Positions 9,270-20,614 of a stretch of DNA of 64,000 nt are shown here, piece after piece. Every line of letters starts with the position of its first letter. Position 1 is the stretch's first letter. The notes below the pieces were generated by a model. It ran no database searches and was not told the DNA's origin. It was given only the letters and a program-made list of their open reading frames with translations. The position numbers and the translations under genes are program-made. Source of the DNA: Trichopria drosophilae (taxonomy: Eukaryota > Arthropoda > Insecta > Hymenoptera > Diapriidae); NCBI GenBank assembly GCA_030407085.1, contig CM059585.1:14005001-14069000 (forward strand), given 5' to 3'.

Positions 9270-11265
9270 GGGTGATTCTCCCAAAAAGGACAAATGACAC
9301 GTTCTTGACATTTTTTCTGGAAGTATTTAAAATTATTAAAAATTATGACGGTCATATGATAGTATTTATCAATGTTTAACAAGACCATAGTAGGAAAAAA
9401 GTAGAAATTTCATATTATTTGAAATATTCATGTTTATATGGTGAAAAAACTCCACTCCGTAACCGTGCATGGAGCAAATTTATCCAAATAATAAATATTA
9501 CATTCAATCTGCAATCTAAAAATATCATTTGGCTAGCAATATTTCTTAATTATTCTATATTTTAGTCGATTCCGGAAGAGGTAAGGCAAAATATATCAAT
9601 TTCTATTTCTTAGAATTAAATTACTTTTGTGCACGATTGAAAAATCCACTCCGTAACCGGTCGCAAATATAAGTAGTAAATGTAAACACGCATGTTCAAG
9701 AAGCTATGCAGAGGTAGACAATGTTTATAATATCGGTGTGATTAAAGGTCAGTGCGAATTTTGTTGTAAAAAAAGAAAATATTCAGTATAAATGAGATTT
9801 TCAGTTCAACACGAGTCATCGACACAAATAAAACTCCACTCCGTAACCGCAGTAAATTGTATATTTTGGTAAGTAAATGAAAGATATTATAAATAATGTT
9901 TAAAATATTCTTTTATTAGACTAAAATATTTCAAATACTATTGATTCTTTATTTATAAAATTTATTCTTTTAAATTAGAATCAACATATTTTCGAGCTGC
10001 CGCAGGGAGAAAAAAACTCCACTCCGTAACCACCAGTACCTTTTGAGTTTTTTGTTATCTAAATGTTAAATAAATTTGAAAATCGTTTTTCGAGGGTTTC
10101 TGGAGTCGCTGATTACAAATCTGATGTTAGTTTTTCAAAATTAAAAATGGCGGATTCAATATGGCTGACGAAATATTTAAAAATTTTGTGAAATAGCCAA
10201 AAATGTGTTATTCAGGGGTTTTTGAGATCGCTGATTTTGAATTTGATGTTAGTTTTAGAATCCAAAATGGCGGATCCAAAATAACTGACGAAATATTTAA
10301 AAATTTTGTGAAATAGCCTAATATTTAAAAATTTTGTGAAATAGCCAAAAATGTGTTATTCAGGGGTTTTTGAGGTCGCTGATTTTGAATTTGATGTTAG
10401 TTTTAGAATCCAAAATGGCGGATCCAAAATGGCACACGAAATCTTTGAAAATTTGTTAAATATAACCCACATTTTGTTAGTTGGGGCTTTTGGGGTGCTG
10501 ATTTTGAATTTGATGTTAGGTTTAGAATTTGAAATGGCGGATGAAATATTTAGAAATTTTTAAAATATTGCTTAAATTTTGTTACTTGAGGCTTTTGGGA
10601 TAGCTAATTTCGAATTTGATGTTAGTTTAAAATTTTAATATTAATACGAAATAAAGTATTATCACATGTATAATTTGTAATGACTTCATTTTAGTATATT
10701 CAATCTAACGTTAACACTTCTATTCTATTTTTAATTTAAAGTAGTAATTCAGAAATTTAATAAAACATTCTAACCAAAATTTTAAAAAAATTATCAGTAA
10801 TAATTTTCAATACAAATTAATGAATTTCTAAAAAATCATCCGCCACATTGCATTGACTTTGGAATTCTGTAAATTTGACTCCAGATTCGTAATCGCTAAC
10901 CCCGAAAACCCCCGAGTTATCAATTTCAAGCGAGTCCAATCAATTTTTTTAATTTTATCCGCCATATTGGATCCGCCATTTTGAACTTTCAAAATATGAT
11001 GCCAAATTCGTAATCAGCGACCTCGAAAACCCCTGAGTGACAAATCTCAAGCTGATTCAATCACCGTACTTGTAACAAAAAAATTAACAATTATTTTACA
11101 TTAAACAATTATTTTTTAAACAATAATATTTATAAAGATTGTAACAACGTATTTTGGGGACTTATTTTGGTCCTCCTCTTTCCATTGGAACATTCACATC
11201 AATATTTTTGATACTTTTTTTTTAATTTTATCTTAACTCTGAATTTGTCCTTTTCGAGAGATTTA
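9270..11265. mobile_element. GGGTGATTCTCCC-ended element with four spaced 17-bp repeats (copy 1)
   Basis: The left end GGGTGATTCTCCCAAAAAGG and right end TGTCCTTTTCGAGAGATTTACCC form an imperfect terminal inverted repeat of about 25 bp inside AT-rich flanks (TATAT on both sides). The left third contains four copies of ACTCCACTCCGTAACC at about 9449, 9643, 9833 and 10016 (spacing 183-194 bp). The middle has direct copies of the ATGGCGGATCC module (10090-10540), and the right has inverted copies (10850-11040). A near-identical copy lies at 39223-40964. Copy 1 has an extra module unit (about 10200-10320) and about 150 bp near 10635-10785 that copy 2 lacks. No coding capacity. Confidence 0.75.
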
Positions 11266-11785
11266 CCCATATATACATGTTCCAGAACTGGGATAGACTC
11301 TTTGTGTAGTAGTTCTGGCATATAAGATGATTTTGTTTCAAGGTAGAGAATGATGTGTTTGCATGCATTTGCAATGGCGTGGACTACCTAGGATCAGCTC
11401 GACTTAACTAATATAAAAGGTGCTATATTCCCCGCCCAACGTAGATAACCATGAATAGGTGACCGGTCACAGGTAGGTGACCCACTCGAAGCAGGTAGCC
11501 TGCCCAAGACTGGTGACCCGCCTAGCTATATCTCTTACTGGACGGGTCATCTTATTAAGGTCTTTAATAGCAGAGGTTTCATTGCAGGTAACGAAAAGCT
11601 ATCTTCTGGTTGGACGCCCTGTAGCAAATAAGAAAATTTATCTTTACTGTTTTTCTGTATTCGGGTATTATAGGAGTGGCGAACACTCAGTAGGATGCAC
11701 CACTGGTCATTAAACGATTCCTGCCAGTTTCTCCTGAAAATAAATACCTTCACGCATTACCATTACCGAAAAACGAGGACGACAC

Positions 11786-13175
11786 ATTACGTTATTTCAG
11801 ATGCAGAAATAGAAGATTTACTAAAGGCAGACAGAATGTGAAGAGAGGTGAGTACATATTTTTCTTGTATTTGAACAAATACAGAAATTATGGCAATACA
11901 TGCTTTGTAAAAAGAATATTTCAGGTGCAGAAGTACGAGATTGGCTGAAGGTAGACATGATTTGATGACAAGTATAGGTACAATTTTTATTGTACAGCTG
12001 TACTTACACACGTTACTGGATTATATGTACTCCAGAGCTAGAATATATGCTTTTTAAAAAGAATATTTCAGGTGCAGAAATATGAGATAGGCTGAAGGCA
12101 GAAAGGATATAAAGACAAGTAAGTACAATTTTTATTGTACATATGTATATATACAATTTATGGCATTGATGCATTCTAGAACTAGAATATATGCATTTTA
12201 AAAATAATATTTCAGGTGTAGTAGTATGAAATTGACTGAAGGCAGACAGGATGTGAAGAAAAGTAAGTACATTTTTGTTTTACAGGTGTGGATGTACAAA
12301 TTATATACTTAGAAAAAGTGAGAGGATTATTTGGGTTATTTCAGGTGCAAAATGCGGATAGCGGAAAATAGATAGAAAAACTAAGACGATACAATGTTAT
12401 TTTAGGTGCAGAAATACGAGTATTTTATACAGTAGTCCCCACCCTAAGTTATACCATCCAAAGTTATATGCCTATCCTAAGTTATAGATTGTCCTTCTCC
12501 AAAGTTATACCAGTTTCTTCCTCTCCTCCCCCCACCACATTGTTTTGCTGAGCCACACTCTCTTCGCGACACTCGCACACAGAAGCACCCACTGCATGGA
12601 TATAAACAAAGATACGGGAGTGGGGATATTGAGGGGCTATAACTTTGGAGAATCGTCCGCCATTTTGAAAGAACCGACAGTATAAATTAGGATGGGGACT
12701 ACTGTACTCAGAAATACTAAGATGATAATTTGTGTTATTGCAGGTACAAATTGTGAAGCATTAAATAGATAGAAAAACTGAGACGATAGAGGGTTAATTT
12801 AGATGCAGAAATACGAGCATTACATACATAGAAATACTGAGATGATAATTTGTGTTATTTTAGGTGCAAAATGGATAGCAGAAAATAGATAGAAAAACCA
12901 AGACGATAATTTGTGTTGTTTCAGATACGTAAGGGCCCACACTAAATAGATAGAAAAACTGAGACGATAATTTGCGTTATTTTAGGTGCAAAATGGATAG
13001 CAGAAAATAGATAGAAAAACCAAGACGATAATTTGTGTTGTTTCAGATACATAAGGGCCCACACTAAATAGATAGAAAAACTGAGACGATAAAATTTTAT
13101 TTTTTGTGCAGAAATACGAGTATTACATACTTAGAAATACTGAGACGATCATTTGTGTTATTTTAGGTGCAAAAG
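11786..13175 (+). repeat. Tandem array of splice-acceptor-like units
   Basis: Units carry a pyrimidine tract and AG ('TTATTTCAG|GTGCAGAAATACGAG..'). In the left half, units spaced about 124-147 bp also carry an exon-like 45-nt segment followed by AAGTAAGTAC, a donor-like sequence. In the right half the period settles at 61 bp (AG ending at 12802, 12863, 12924, 12985, 13046 and about 13107), with the unit landmarks GAGACGATAATTTGTGTT and AATAGATAGAAAAAC. One MITE (12430-12704) interrupts it. No reading frame runs through the units. Confidence 0.72.
12430..12704 (+). mobile_element. CAGTAGTCCCC-type MITE (family B, copy 1) with TA duplication
   Basis: Termini CAGTAGTCCCCACCCTAAGT and TTAGGATGGGGACTACTG are inverted, flanked by TA at 12428-12429 and 12705-12706. 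Subterminal 'CTAAGTTATA' repeats are present in both orientations. 275 bp, non-coding; typical Tigger/pogo-like MITE structure. Confidence 0.85.
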
Positions 13176-14207
13176 GGCTCATGTAATTTTTAATATCCGT
13201 TTAATATCAAAGATGATTCAAGCAGCTTTCAATGCGATTTCTGAAATTGTTATTTATCGTAATAATATGTGAAATGGTATCAAATGCTTTTATTGGAACC
13301 ATCTGAAATATTAAAAATCTAAAAGTCATGAAAAGTTATATTTTTAATTTCAAAGCAACTTTCCATTCCCACGTAATTTCCAATGCAGGGTGATGAGTTT
13401 TTGGAATCGATCCATACTAGATTATGGGGACGTCGCACAAATCACACAAAAAAATACTTCTCACAAAAAAAAGTAGGTCGTCAAATTCTCTAGACAAAAG
13501 GTTATATATACACTTTCTACGCAATATCAACAGTTATTCCATAAATAGCGAATAAAAATAATAGAATCGCTTTTTTGCATTTATATTTAAAAATGTAAAA
13601 CACATTTAAAAATGTTTCAAACGAAAACAGTAGAGCAGCAAATTTTCTACAAAAAAAAGTTATATGCATTTTGTTGCGAACTTGATTTATTGTCGACGAA
13701 ATATTTGTTAATTACTAGCGAACGGTACTAGGTGTAGGTTTTCTGTGGTTTTCCTACACCATTGCACACCAAATGGAGTATATAAATCGGTCGCAGCCGT
13801 GCGAATAATTTGAAAACTCGAATTTAAATTCGTTTCCGTAATCGCTAACATTCGGTTCGTTCCGTTTTGATTATTTTAAACAAAGAAATGAATGTTCGGG
13901 TTCCTTGACAACGGGTCAAATCAATGTTTGACATTCGCCAAGGAATCAGACTGAATTTATCATCTGATGTGTGAGGGTCTCAGGGAGCACTCGAATAAGT
14001 TATCGAATAGTTGACCCAGGGAATATTCTAAGGAGGTGTTGGATCGTCATCGTAGTAGAAGAGTGTGGAAAGTAGGCGGGACTTTTTGACCTGTTCACAA
14101 TACGATAGTCCTATAGTAGAAGCAGTGGTCGCCCACCTGTGACAGGACTTAACTAAAGCTTGGTACCGTAATCCCTCGGGAGGTCGCCCATTGGAGGAAA
14201 TTACCCG
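13176..14207. other. Non-coding stretch, nothing recognised
   Basis: No exon, tandem repeat or inverted repeat was identified. The region 13680-14200 is slightly richer in GC and the open frame at 14028-14210 has no recognisable protein character. Confidence 0.4.
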
Positions 14208-16344
14208 CACTCAGAAAAAAACAGTAGTTGAAATAACCATCTTTTTACTATGAATCATAGTGTGAAATGAGGACAAGGCATGGTAATAGTTAAAATAACT
14301 ATTCTGAAATAGTAAAGTTTAACTATTGTGTCATGATTCAAAATGCTACACATCATACACTGAGAAAAGTGTCTTTTACCGAGTATTGGAATTCTAATAT
14401 CCCATAAAAGGCAGTCTTTTAGATATACGGACAAAAATATTTCTTTTACAGGTTAAAAGACAAATATTTTTAACACATCTTGTAGTCGGTATAAATATAT
14501 CTTTTATCAGTTAAAAGACACATATTTTTACCAGTACAAATTCGGTAATTCTTGGATATAAGAAAAATTATTACCTACTATAATTCAGTAAATTAACCAT
14601 TTTAGAAAAAATATTGTACGTATCGGGTGATATTTTTTCGATTTCGTTTTCAAGCAACAGCTCGCTGTTGGTAAGGCGGGTCACATTGTTTATTTACGTT
14701 TCGAAATTATTGTTTGTCCGGCGGTAATCGACTCCATGACCGCTACTTGTACTTTAATGTATAGGTTTTAGCATGCTTTACAAATGTAAAGTATGGCGCC
14801 ATCAAGAAAGACGACCTGCAGCTCCAGCAAAACTTGAGAATAATATTGTGTAAACATTTGTGTAAAAAGACAATTCCGCTCGTTAAAATAATAAAAGTCA
14901 AAAAAATAACCCGTTTCTAACCTATACATATAATACCTTTTTTTCGTAATTTCGTAACTTCTGTCAACATCTGATAACGTTTCGTAATTGTAAAATTATC
15001 GAAATTATTTCGGTAGATAGGGGGTGTGTATTCATTCTCAGAACTTAAATTTGGATCAAACTTCCCACAATTTTTAATTTACACTTTATGTTTGATAAAT
15101 TATGCTGGCAAATAAAGAATAACGCGATTTTCGAATATTCTGATGATGTGTATCAAAAGGAGACATTGTAACGGTGAATTTATTGTATATAAAAGTTTGT
15201 ATTGATTCCCAGCTTTATTTATTACATAATATTCTATACATTTGCAAGATTATAACCTATAATTCTATATAATAAGTATTATATTATATATAATAATAAG
15301 TATATTCTACTAGTATTTTTAAAATGCTAAAATACGTATTCTTTTAGACATAATAAAACGTTCTTTTAAAACATGACAACTTAATAGAATATCTTTTACT
15401 CGATAATAAGTAAATGCTAAAAGACGAAGATTTTTATAGATAACATATGGGATTTCAGTAATTACAATATTTATTTTACGGAGTATCAGAAATCGTTTTA
15501 AAAGACACGGGATTGTAACTGATAAAAGACACTTTTCTCGGTGTAATAGACAAATATACTCAACTATTTTGAAATAGTCATTTCAGAAAATTACTACCTT
15601 TACTGAGAGAAATTGTATAAGAAATTGTCATAAAAAATATGGAAAGGAGTCAATATTTACTTTTTAAAAATACTTGCAAACTATATATATCATAGCATAT
15701 GAAAAATCCACTTTTCTCTCTTCGTTCTTTGTTTAAGATAAACCAGGAAACAAAGAGAAAAACAAAAAATCAATACTGTGCTAAGTTTGTGAATGTCACA
15801 CTCTAGCCAGTTAAAAAATGTATTATGCAATGCCATTATACACACAAATTTCAATGTCGTGTAACTAATCTATAGATACACGCGCGTATACTACATGCAT
15901 TATGTATTATCATATCTTGACGACCGACAGTCCTTCTTATGACCAAATGAAAATCCACTTCAATAACGGGAGCCACGGGCTCGAAGAAAAAAGCTGCGAA
16001 CGCCGCCTAGCGGCATCAAAACACACAGGGTGCGGCAGTCTTTGCTATGGATTTATAGCAAATACAAACTTTAACCATGAATAATAGTAAATATAAAGAT
16101 TTACTACCAGACATAGTGTGAAATTAGGACTATACTAGATTATAATTATTTTAACTATATTCGTCATATTTATTTAAATCATTCTACATAGTTGATTTTT
16201 TTAACTATGAGGAGATAGTTGGTGTAACAAAATTATAGTAAAATCGACTATGAAAGTGATAAGATTAACTTTTTTCATAGTAGTTTTAACTATATTTTCC
16301 ATCTATGTGATATAGTCAATTTAAATATGGATTTTTGTCTAGTG
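14208..16344. mobile_element. CACT-ended element carrying nested insertions
   Basis: The left end CACTCAGAAAAAAACAGTAG and right end GGATTTTTGTCTAGTG are imperfect inverted ends. Subterminal blocks repeat 'CATAGTGTGAAAT.AGGAC' (14258; again about 16115) and TTTTAACTAT/ATAGTTAAAA motifs in both orientations. The element at 14358-15543 is inserted into it, and a further ACTGAGAGAAATTG start at about 15604 suggests another relative. No coding frame. Confidence 0.5.
14358..15543. mobile_element. CACTGAGAAAAGTGTCTTTTA-TIR element, 1.19 kb, nested
   Basis: The left end CACTGAGAAAAGTGTCTTTT and right end AAAAGACACTTTTCTCGGTG are nearly perfect inverted repeats of about 21 bp, flanked by TA on both sides (14356-14357; 15544-15545). 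Internal 'TCTTTTA' and 'TAAAAGAC' motifs recur many times, mostly near the ends. There is no transposase; it is non-autonomous and younger than its host element. Confidence 0.75.
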
Positions 16345-16905
16345 TGACTGGAACGATGCCATATGTTTGATCATAGGTGTTTGCTTCTCATTTTATTCGA
16401 AGGTTATCATATCCAAGTATATTTTAACAAGAATAGAATTAATTTCTGTGCTTCAAGAGGTTTACGTTAGTAGTGTTTATTTGTAAACAAAAAAATACGT
16501 TTTTTTACAATACTTAACTGCCTTCCTGTCACTGAAGAACGAATCATCTTGTGAAAAATATCAGAGTAATTCGAAACCTACCTCCTAGAGGTATTCCGGA
16601 ATTGAATCGATTGTTTGTATCGTAATAGTTTATAATGTCTTTTTATGTGAAAATTAGGTATTACTATTAATAACTTCTGATAAAAGCAATACATGTTTAT
16701 TGTAGAAACGGAACGAACGGCGATTCTGCGGAGAGCAGTTGCAGCAGAATAGACAAAGAAAACTAATAAGACACTTAAATAACCAAAGTAATCCACACAG
16801 TCCTGTTTATTTCATGAGCATGTGAATTTATATTTGTTTAGAAATAAAAACATTTCAATATTCCAAAGTAAAGAAATGGCAAAACCCCAAGTTTACCTTT
16901 AAAAA
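16345..16905. other. Non-coding AT-rich stretch downstream of the BEN gene
   Basis: No feature was recognised. It lies between the CACT-ended element and the 3' end of the minus-strand BEN gene. Confidence 0.4.
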
Positions 16906-16916
16906 TTTATTTTATT
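16906..16916 (-). promoter_or_regulatory. Polyadenylation signals of the BEN gene
   Basis: Two overlapping AATAAA hexamers on the minus strand (AATAAAATAAA read in that direction) lie 40-50 bases beyond the stop codon at 16956-16958. Confidence 0.55.
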
Positions 16917-16955
16917 ACATTATATATTTACATGAGATAAATAAAATACTTAATT

Positions 16956-19900
16956 CTACTTTTTGCGGGTTCGACCTCCCTTCGCAGTCTTATTTTTGGG
17001 CTTCTTCTGGCCTCCTATTTTCCAATGTTCATCATAATCATCATCGCCAGAATCGGATAGATGCCAATCGTCGTCATCGAAATCTTCGTCGTCCCACATC
17101 AATTCCGTCTTCCAGGACATCAACTTTGAATCTTTGTTCTTATCTCGAGAACTTCTGCGCAAAGTTTGACTACTGTCTTCTATTTGTTCCTGTTCTTTTC
17201 TGAAATTTGGTACTGTCTCCATTTCTTCATTTTGTACAATCGATGCCGGACTGCTTTTTTCAGTTTGCTTTCGCTTTTCTGTAGACGGAAGGGGGATCGG
17301 CCTTACTATTTCATTGCCTGGTTCCGACAGATTCACCATCTCTTGTTTTTTTAAGTGATCCGCACGAAGCCTATAACACATTTGGCTTAAAACGCGGGTG
17401 TACTCAGGGTATGTAATCTCCAGTTTTCTGCGCACTGTCACGTATTCTGAAATAAAGTTATCCCATTGAACAAATGTTTTTTTACTTCAATTTTTTATGA
17501 ATAAAGCTTTGCTCTAGGGTAAAAAAAATGGGTTTTAATTTACGTCACTCAAAATCTTATTCTTACTGAATATAGCTTTCATGACGGATTGCGGGATAGC
17601 ATTTCTTCCTCGGCCCATGGGAGTCATGTTTTTTAGTTTTGATGGACCAACTATTGCCTTCATCAGTTGCCGAATAAGACCGTTTGCATTTGCCTTCCAT
17701 TTAAGTTTTATTATTTCAAGATCGGCTTTTTTAATGTAAACGTGGAATCCGCTGACCAGTTGTACCTTTGTAAAGCAATTTATTTAACATTTAGTGAAGT
17801 TACTAATAATGTACTGTTCATCTTATTGATTCTCTCAAAATATTAGTAGCTGTACTTTTTTCGGTACTCTTTACGAGGGACAGTACAACAAAAAATTAAT
17901 TTTGTTAATTATATTCAGTAACTCCTGATATTGATTTTTTCAAACGTCTATTGAATAATTTCCAAATTAATTACGTCAATTTTTTTTTATGAATTGTCGA
18001 CAAATTTGGTGAAATTCACGAAATTAATTTTTCAAAATGTTATCGTTATAAAATAGAAATAAAAAGCAAAGTAAAACGCCTTTATATTACGTCTACATAG
18101 TCTAATGTACGTAATTAATAAGTAACAATAATGTGCCTAAAGATTGAAATTTGGTTTTTAAGTCACACGAACATAGTCGACAAAAACTTTTAAAACATTC
18201 ATATTCTAATATAAAATAAGAACCTGTAATCTTTGACAATAGTTTTTAGTACGAAATAATTTACCAAATTGCTATTTTATTACTTACTTTTGCATCACTG
18301 TCTGAAAATTGCATATTAATGTCGCTCGGAATCGATAAAAAAGACCTTCTTTGTCTCTTGGTATGTAACGCTTTCAAAAATTGCATTACGCGTTCCATTT
18401 CCTTGAGTGTTTCTACAGATACTGCAACAATAAAACACAAATAATTATGGAAAAATATTCGATATTAATTCGATATTAGTTCTCTAGCAATTTCCAGAAA
18501 ATATAATCCTACACATTTTTTAAAAGTTATAGTTTTCCAACTTCACTTTCATATTTCAGAAATTCTGTATTGCTTCAATGGCATTCGTGTAAAAAAGAAG
18601 TACTAAAATACAATTCTTTTTTTATTGCAAAGAAATAATAAAAAATCATCTCAAAGGTAAGCTGTATAGGGGAGAGTCCGGTAGCCCCGACCACTAATTA
18701 GTTCTAAGAATGTAAAGATAGATTTTGGCTAATTTTATAATTTTTTTATGGTACACTATAGAAAACTGTAAATTTGAGAATAGGAAGCTATTTGTCTTTA
18801 CTTTAATGGTATAGCATAAGTTTTTGTTCTTCAAACTCATAAAATGAACATTTAAAAAAAAATAGGTAAGTTTCGCAGTTAATATTTATTATCATATAAT
18901 AAATAAGCTAATTATCGTTGTGTGTACAGAAAAATTCACCCCCCAGCTTTCGATTTAGGCTGTAAAAACTTTATTTTTTATGTCTCGTTTGTTTATAATA
19001 ACAATTTCAAGGCTCATACAAACTTTCCGGTACCCCCGACCACTTAGAGTCCGGTAGTCCCGACCGGTAAAAATATTGCTCATAACCATTTTAAAAGCTA
19101 ACTTGACTTCGGTAATGAAATTAAGCTTAAATGTAATTTGTTTTTTTCGTTTATTCTTCATAAAAATCCTCTCGCGAACAGACTGACACGACTACACATC
19201 GTATGCTGGCTTTAGATATGTGAAGTGATTTATAGATTTATTTAGGAAATAAATAATTCTAATAACAGTTATGGAAATTACCAAATCTTGAGTGCGTAGT
19301 TTTCTACATTACATTTTTAAAAAATACAGCTATTTTTTAATAATAATTTTATTTTTCAATAATGATAATAGTAATAATTTTTTAATAATAAAGAGACAAG
19401 CCGAACACTCGGAAATTTTAACGCACAATGTCATTTACGAAACTGCGAAGGCAAAAGAGCAAGAAAAAATTATATTTATGTTCAATAGTTTTAAAAATTT
19501 CATCAAAAAACTTTTTTAACGATGTGTTTATTACATTGCTTACTACATCTATTTTAAGTTATATTAAACAATGAAGCATGTAAATATTAATTTATTTCGA
19601 ATAAAAGTTCATTGTAAGTATTTAATGATGTATTTTTATTATATACAAGTTAATTTATTGAGTGGTCGGGGCTACCAGACAAGTAAAATGGCGTAACCAA
19701 TTTTATGAACAACGAAAAAGATGCAATTCTTTAACAGATTTGCTATTTTGTCTTCAAATTCTCCACGGATGCATTCAATATGATACAAATATTATTTTTA
19801 ATACTTTCTATTACTTGTTGAAGTCGCGACGAATAAGTTATATGCCCAAAACCTTAGGTGGTCGGGACTACCGGACTCTCCCCTATACGAAAAATCCACA

Positions 19901-20614
19901 AAAAAGGTCAACTCTACTAATGTTATTTTAATGATGCCATTTTTATTTGTTAATTAGTCAGGAGTATAAGAAAAATTTGTAATTATATTGCAGCTTACTT
20001 TTAATTTATTCAAACTAATTCCTAACTTTCAACGCGTTAATTTAAAATTATTAACTGACAAAAGTCCCGAAAGAAATCCTCGATAATCCGCGAAAAAAAC
20101 TTAATTTATTAAAACAATTTCATTTTTATTTATCTTAGATTCTTCATTATAGTTGTACTGTTACTAGTAGTGCACTGATAAAATTAAGCTGAGGACAAAA
20201 TTTACCTAAATTTAGGAAATCACTAGAAAAGTTTTCTGTTGCTCTTGACCTACGCAATTAGGTAATATTTCTATAAAAATGTGAATCACAGTCTAAAACG
20301 TTCAGATTTTAAATCCCAAATTAAAACAAAGGAAGTGGAAAAACTGAAAATAGGTCAGACATCAAACTACAACTTTGTTAGTCCGACGTTCAATAACCGT
20401 AAAATGCTTAAGGTAACAAACTCTGATTTTGACAAGTGTTTTTTAATAATTAAATGAATATCTTACCATCGAAACTGTCGCAAAGGGAACACGTGACATG
20501 CGAGCAGGTACTTGCGCTATATGCAGGAGAACCCAATTGAAAAAGAGTACTCTCATCAAAATTTGCAGGAAGTGCCGACGGAGTCCAATTTCCCGCCTCG
20601 AAAATATTTACATC
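16956..20614 (-). CDS. BEN-domain protein, four 3' exons, N-terminus unresolved
   Basis: Four minus-strand exons join in phase: 20467-20614, 18288-18421, 17567-17765 and 16956-17446 (stop TAG). Each has GT-AG borders (donors GTAAGA, GTAAGTA, GTAAGA; acceptors TTGCAG, ACAAAG, TTTCAG). They encode 323 residues. Residues 95-190 begin VQLVSGFHVYIKKADLEIIK and continue LIRQLMKAIVG...IPQSVMKAIF...YPEYTRVLSQ, the helical pattern of a BEN domain, which binds DNA or chromatin proteins in nuclear regulators. A strongly acidic stretch (279-300, WDDEDFDDDDW then DSGDDDYDEHW) and a basic tail (307-323, KKPKNKTAKGGRTRKK) follow, the latter a probable nuclear localisation signal. The first exon seen has a Cys-rich end (CSHVTCSLC). 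Its acceptor may be AAG at 20615-20617, or one about 24 bases further upstream. The missing start may lie near 21100-21280. BEN assignment is by pattern only. Confidence 0.68.
18669..19883. mobile_element. GGGGAGAGTCCGGTAG-TIR element inside a BEN-gene intron
   Basis: The left end GGGGAGAGTCCGGTAGCCCC and right end ACTACCGGACTCTCCCC form an inverted repeat of about 26 bp ending in GACCAC/GTGGTC, flanked by TATA on both sides. Inside, a second pair of the same motif occurs: CCGGTACCCCCGACCACTTA plus GAGTCCGGTAGTCCCGACC near 19028-19066, and GGTCGGGGCTACCAGAC near 19663-19680. This suggests a related copy nested within, or subterminal repeats. 1,215 bp, no transposase, lies in the 18422-20466 intron. 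Confidence 0.75.

Noticed and set aside
11477..11713. 78-residue plus-strand ORF
   Set aside because: Low-complexity codons from short imperfect GGTGACC/GGTAGCC repeats; no splice structure or recognisable domain.
12745..13170. CRISPR-like regular repeats (61-bp period)
   Set aside because: The whole unit is repeated rather than short repeats with unique spacers, and the window is clearly eukaryotic.
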